DNA from: an uncultured Pelagibacteraceae bacterium | Lineage (GTDB): Bacteria > Pseudomonadota > Alphaproteobacteria > Pelagibacterales > Pelagibacteraceae | Assembly (NCBI GenBank): GCA_902572155.1 | Contig: CACGET010000003.1 | Span: 1 to 33,022, forward strand | DNA: 33,022 bases | Reading direction: 5' to 3' | The notes under the pieces: generated by a model | The model's database searches: none | Seen by the model: the letters and a program-made list of their open reading frames with translations, nothing else | Told to the model about the DNA's origin: nothing | Part shown: positions 29,277 through 33,022 of the stretch, one piece after another | How the letters are laid out: every line of letters starts with the position of its first letter | How positions within the stretch are numbered: the stretch's first letter is position 1 | Program-made: the position numbers and the translations under genes

Positions 29277-30569
29277 TTACTTAAGTTTTAGATATTCGCT
29301 ATTTAAAAGTCCGACAGCTTTTAACAAATCATATTGGGAAAGAAGGTAATTTCTCTCAGAACTTGCCAAAGATATTTGGGCAGTGAGCAACAAAGCATTT
29401 GATTGAATAACATCTAATGTTGTTCTTGAACCTCTTTCATATTCTGCAACAATTCCCTCATTAGCAATTTTTGCAGCTTTAACTTGAACTTTAACAGAAT
29501 CAAGAAAACTTTTAGAGGATTCTAAACTTGCCCAAGCGCTTGTAACATTAGTCTCATTAGTTTGAATAGTGTCATCTAATAGTAGTCTCTTTCTTGATGT
29601 TAAATTAGCATTTTTATTGATTGTAGATCTTTTCTTTCCTCCAGAATAAAAAGGCCAGCTAAGCGTTGTAGTTAATGTGTCTTTTTCTCTTTCATCTATA
29701 GTTGAACTTAGATCGTCAGAATAAGATCTTTCTAATGATAAAGATGCTGTCGGTATAAGATCTGCCTTTGAACTTTCTAAATCTTTTTCTGTCTGATTTA
29801 ACTCAAACTTAGCAATTAAAATGTCTGGGTTTTTTCTTTTTGAAATACTTATTGCATCATTTAAAGACTCAGGAATATTCACAATAGCACTAGATTTTTT
29901 TTGTAACGAATTAGGATCTTTTATTTTACCGATAATATTTTCATAAGTTAATTTACTAATCAATAAATTATTCTTTGCTTCTATAAATTGAGCTTGTGCA
30001 CCTGCAAAAGAAGATTCTGATTGTGACAAATCCGTAATCGTAATTTGCCCACGATCCAATCTAATTTTATCATTTTCAACTTGCCTGCTAAGTAAATCAA
30101 GATTACTATTATTAATATCTAAAGTTTCTCTAGCTAAAATTAATTGTGTATAGGCTTCGATTGCTTCATAAAAAATATCTTGTTCTTTTTTTATTAGTTT
30201 AGCACTAGCTAGATCTAATCCAATAATATTCCTTTCATGTGATATGCCTCTATCAAAATCTAAAAGAGTTTGCTCTAATTTTATTGATGTAGTAAAAGGA
30301 TCAACATCATTAATAGTAGTGTCACCTCCACTTTGATTTGTAAGTTTATTTGTTTCCTCAATACTCTTAGATCCACTTAATGTCAAAGATGGTTTATACT
30401 CAGCTTTTGAAATATTAATATCTTCTTCTGAAGCTTTAAAATTTTCCCTTTCAGCATTTAATTGGGTGTTGTCATTATATGTTTGCTTTAAAGCTTCATA
30501 TAAAGTCGTTGAATATCCCTTAGAACTCAAGCATATAAAGATGAATGATAAAATAAAAATATTTTTCAT
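29277..30569 (-). CDS. tolC: TolC family outer membrane efflux protein
   Basis: Signal peptide; LYEALKQTYNDNTQLNAERENFKASEEDINISKAEYKPSLTLSGS; repeated coiled-coil outer membrane factor pattern; EYERGSRTTLDVIQSNALLLTAQISLASSERNYLLSQYDLL. Confidence 0.92.
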   Translation of the reverse strand: MKNIFILSFIFICLSSKGYSTTLYEALKQTYNDNTQLNAERENFKASEEDINISKAEYKPSLTLSGSKSIEETNKLTNQSGGDTTINDVDPFTTSIKLEQTLLDFDRGISHERNIIGLDLASAKLIKKEQDIFYEAIEAYTQLILARETLDINNSNLDLLSRQVENDKIRLDRGQITITDLSQSESSFAGAQAQFIEAKNNLLISKLTYENIIGKIKDPNSLQKKSSAIVNIPESLNDAISISKRKNPDILIAKFELNQTEKDLESSKADLIPTASLSLERSYSDDLSSTIDEREKDTLTTTLSWPFYSGGKKRSTINKNANLTSRKRLLLDDTIQTNETNVTSAWASLESSKSFLDSVKVQVKAAKIANEGIVAEYERGSRTTLDVIQSNALLLTAQISLASSERNYLLSQYDLLKAVGLLNSEYLKLK

Positions 30570-30570
30570 A

Positions 30571-31494
30571 TTACTTGTATCTTATAGATTTTATTTGATG
30601 GTCGCTTCCTAAATTTACCAAAATTGATGCATGCTTCGTCATTTTTCTAAACATATTTTCTGTAATCCTTTGATAAGTTTGCATAAAGCTAATTACATCC
30701 TCTTTGTTCATTATTTTGTGCTTAGAAGTTTTTTTTGACTTAAGCCATAGTTTATTTTCTTGCTTTAATCTCCATTTTTGAAGCAAACTAAAATTTTTTG
30801 CTTTTAAATATATCAAACAATTTAATTGTGAATACAAATCATTGTATTTTAATTTTAATTGCTGATTAACATATTTTCTCCAAATTTTTTTTTGATCTTT
30901 TTTCTTTTCCATTGAATTAATAGCCTTATTTAAAGTTGACTTTTTCTCAGGTTTAGCTCCTACACACCATCCTTCAAATATTATTACATCTGGTCTTTTT
31001 TTAATATTGTACCAATATTTCTTGGCAAACCGATCATCTATTGCCTTATTAAAGTTTGGTAATTGAAGGCTGTTAAATTTTTTACTTTGTATTTTCTTAA
31101 AAAAATTTAGCATCATATTAATATCATGTGTTCCTGGAACACCCCTTGTTAATAACATTGGATGTATTTTTTTTGATAATAGAACTCGTTCCTTTCTTGT
31201 TTTATAGAAATCATCAATTGAAATTTTAAATACATTTAAATGAAAATATTTTTCAAGAATAATCTTTAATATGGAGCTTGTTGTTGTCTTGCCTGTACCC
31301 TGACCACCTGCAAGACCTATCAAAAAAGGTTTTTTATGATTAGTTTTATTTTCAATCCAAAAGCAAATTGGAATTAAGAATGATTTAAGCATTCTCTCTT
31401 TATTTTTAAATTTTTCTTTTTTTGTTTCTTGAGATTTAATGAATTTTAAACATTCATTTTTTACTTTTTTAAAACAAAGTTTCTCAGAATTCAT
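30571..31494 (-). CDS. P-loop kinase, D-glycerate 3-kinase (GLYK)-like
   Basis: FLIGLAGGQGTGKTTTSSILKIIL Walker A; ISIDDFYKTRKERVLLSKKIHPMLLTRGVPGTHDINMM; IIFEGWCVGAKP. Confidence 0.8.
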   Translation of the reverse strand: MNSEKLCFKKVKNECLKFIKSQETKKEKFKNKERMLKSFLIPICFWIENKTNHKKPFLIGLAGGQGTGKTTTSSILKIILEKYFHLNVFKISIDDFYKTRKERVLLSKKIHPMLLTRGVPGTHDINMMLNFFKKIQSKKFNSLQLPNFNKAIDDRFAKKYWYNIKKRPDVIIFEGWCVGAKPEKKSTLNKAINSMEKKKDQKKIWRKYVNQQLKLKYNDLYSQLNCLIYLKAKNFSLLQKWRLKQENKLWLKSKKTSKHKIMNKEDVISFMQTYQRITENMFRKMTKHASILVNLGSDHQIKSIRYK

Positions 31495-31501
31495 ATTAAT
31501 T

Positions 31502-31870
31502 TTATTTTTTTTGATCTAATGGATGGTTCTCACCATCATTAACTGGAACGTTTTTAATTTCAAAAGGTTTTACTCCTTCTATACAAGCGATATTTACACC
31601 AAATATTTTTGGATCTATTCTTGGTCTATTATGAGTGTGTATTCCACAAATTGAACAAAAATAATGTTTAGCTGTATTCGTATTAAACTGATAAAGTTTT
31701 AAAAACTCTTCTCCTTTAATCAATTTAAAATCATTTTCACCAAGAACTCCTATTATGTATCCTTTTTTTTTACATATCGAACAATTACAACGCATAATTT
31801 TATCAATACCTCTTTCTGGAATTTTTACCTCTGCTTCAACCTTTCCACAATGGCATGTTAATTTTTTCAT
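31502..31870 (-). CDS. GFA (glutathione-dependent formaldehyde-activating)-like zinc-binding family protein
   Basis: CHCGKVEAEVKI, RCNCSICKKKG, KHYFCSICGIHTHNRPR cysteine pattern. Confidence 0.87.
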   Translation of the reverse strand: MKKLTCHCGKVEAEVKIPERGIDKIMRCNCSICKKKGYIIGVLGENDFKLIKGEEFLKLYQFNTNTAKHYFCSICGIHTHNRPRIDPKIFGVNIACIEGVKPFEIKNVPVNDGENHPLDQKK

Positions 31871-32361
31871 TGATTTGTATCCTGTGATTTATTTTCTAAA
31901 AACATTTTATATCTTTCTAAACTTTCTTTTGGCCAAGTAGTTTTTGGATCATACATTTTTTCAAAACAAATAACATTATCTTTTAAATTTAACCAAGAAT
32001 CTTTATCTTTTGTAAAAATATGAACTTGTGGAGGAAATTCATGTGCATTATCTAAAGTTTTTGTTCTAACATTTAGTCTTCCAACTGCTGAAGAATAATC
32101 GGTATATATATAAGTTCCACATTTACCACAATAGTATACTATGCAAGGAGCACCGCTACCGCCTTTAAGTTCAACAGAAGAAGAAATTTCTCCATCTATA
32201 ACTAAAGTATTTTCTAAAACAGAACTATTTATTACGTAAGATGATCCAGTTAAAATTTTACAATCTTTACAATGACAAGCTTGAGTAAATAATGGTTTTT
32301 CAGTAAGTTTATATTTAACCTGACCACAAATACATCTGCCTTCTAAAGATTTATTTTTCAT
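31867..32361 (-). CDS. GFA-family zinc-binding protein, second divergent paralogue
   Basis: GRCICGQVKYKLTEKPLFTQACHCKDCKILTGSSYVI, YYCGKCGTYIYTD; overlaps next GFA gene by 4 nt. Confidence 0.88.
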   Translation of the reverse strand: MKNKSLEGRCICGQVKYKLTEKPLFTQACHCKDCKILTGSSYVINSSVLENTLVIDGEISSSVELKGGSGAPCIVYYCGKCGTYIYTDYSSAVGRLNVRTKTLDNAHEFPPQVHIFTKDKDSWLNLKDNVICFEKMYDPKTTWPKESLERYKMFLENKSQDTNQ

Positions 32362-32432
32362 TTTAAGTTGTTATTAAACTATCTCTGGTTGAAGTTATCC
32401 ACAAGCATACAAAATGTAGTTTCAATGTTCAC

Positions 32433-32454
32433 CTTTTGATTCACTTTTGATTCA
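32433..32454. repeat. Perfect 11-bp tandem duplication CTTTTGATTCA x2
   Basis: ctttttgattca-type unit read directly as CTTTTGATTCA CTTTTGATTCA in the GFA/umuD divergent intergenic region. Confidence 0.9.
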
Positions 32455-32478
32455 GTTACAGACTCAAAATACAACCTC

Positions 32479-32507
32479 TTGAGTGTATTATATAAATGGT
32501 TTATAAA
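32479..32507 (+). promoter_or_regulatory. Putative umuDC promoter
   Basis: TTGAGT (32479-32484), 17-nt spacer, TATAAA (32502-32507), just upstream of the SOS box and umuD. Confidence 0.6.
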
Positions 32508-32510
32508 TAA

Positions 32511-32525
32511 GAACAAAACAAGAAC
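32511..32525 (+). promoter_or_regulatory. SOS (LexA) box in front of umuD
   Basis: GAACAAAACAAGAAC = exact GAAC-N7-GAAC (reverse complement GTTC-N7-GTTC, known alphaproteobacterial LexA site), upstream of an SOS gene. Confidence 0.85.
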
Positions 32526-32921
32526 ATGAAACTAACCATACCTTACTATCTTCACAAAGCAGGCGCTGGCTTTCCTTCTCCTGCCACTGATTATATCGAA
32601 GAAGATATTGATCTAAACATGCATTTGATAAGAAATGTTCCAGCTACTTTTATTATAAGGGTGCAAGGTAAATCTATGGTCGATGTTGGAATTAATGATG
32701 GTGATTTACTGGTTGTTGATAAAAGTTTAAAACCAAAAAACTTTTCTACAGTAATCGCAAATGTTCATGATGAACTTGTAGTGAAAACTTTAGTTCAAGA
32801 AAGAGAAAAAAAGTTTTTAACATCGGGATCTAAAGAATTTTCTGACAGAATTTTAATTAACGAAGAACAAGATATTTTTATCTGGGGAGTTGTAACTTAT
32901 GTCATCCATTCTACATACTAA
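32526..32921 (+). CDS. umuD: DNA polymerase V subunit UmuD-like S24 peptidase
   Basis: [18 protein letters not shown] cleavage region, [20 protein letters not shown] (catalytic Ser), ELVVKTL (catalytic Lys). Confidence 0.95.
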   Translation: MKLTIPYYLHKAGAGFPSPATDYIEEDIDLNMHLIRNVPATFIIRVQGKSMVDVGINDGDLLVVDKSLKPKNFSTVIANVHDELVVKTLVQEREKKFLTSGSKEFSDRILINEEQDIFIWGVVTYVIHSTY

Positions 32922-33022
32922 AAAGATAGCGCTAGTTGACTGTAATTCTTTTTATGTTTCTTGTGAAAGATTATTCAATCCTAAAATAAGAAAAAAACCT
33001 GTTGTTGTTTTATCTAATAATG
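32899..33022 (+). CDS. umuC: DNA polymerase V catalytic subunit UmuC, N-terminal part (truncated by window end)
   Basis: Translation from ATG 32899: [42 protein letters not shown]-family polymerase N-terminus; overlaps umuD by 23 nt. Confidence 0.93.
   Translation, partial: MSSILHTKKIALVDCNSFYVSCERLFNPKIRKKPVVVLSNN

Noticed and set aside
32363-32377. TTAA-N7-TTAA as a CtrA site
   Set aside because: Exact match, but this pattern is expected several times per 33 kb at this base composition; mentioned only as context, not called as a feature.
32362-32525. Chromosomal origin (oriC)
   Set aside because: Only one DnaA box was found and no cluster; no dnaA/hemE/gidA-type origin neighbours.
1-33022. 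CRISPR array, transposon, prophage or defence island
   Set aside because: No spaced direct repeats, transposase, integrase or toxin-antitoxin genes seen; content is mainly core metabolism and information processing.

Overview
This is an AT-rich, very densely coding chromosomal window. Composition, gene content and near-absence of intergenic DNA look like a streamlined marine alphaproteobacterium of the SAR11/Pelagibacterales type (inference; not checked by search). Contents in order: formate dehydrogenase module (fdhD 3' part, fused NuoE/NuoF-like subunit, FdsA/FdhF-like catalytic subunit), SelO, FAD oxidoreductase, TspO, SDR, a compact minus-strand run (DUF3833 lipoprotein, CFA-like synthase, DUF1365, FAD amine oxidase-like, EamA transporter, PxpC, PxpB), PxpA, TPR protein, TerC-like protein, a minus-strand housekeeping run (psd, pssA, rlmE, guaB, TPR, guaA, panB), icd, glycosyltransferase-like protein, alaS, recA, tolC-like gene, glycerate-kinase-like gene, two GFA-family proteins, and umuDC (umuC cut by the window end). 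I saw no rRNA, tRNA, CRISPR array or mobile element. The most interesting observations are: an alphaproteobacterial-type SOS box (GAAC-N7-GAAC) ending on the base before the umuD start codon, with a related site in front of recA; a lipid-modification cluster resembling those of photooxidative-stress regulons; an IMP dehydrogenase without the CBS insert; convergent gene pairs with interlocked stop codons (TTAG/CTAA); and a 27-nt divergent pxpB/pxpA promoter region with crossing -10-like hexamers. Most of the window is ordinary core genome. I do not see a clearly novel defence or mobile system.
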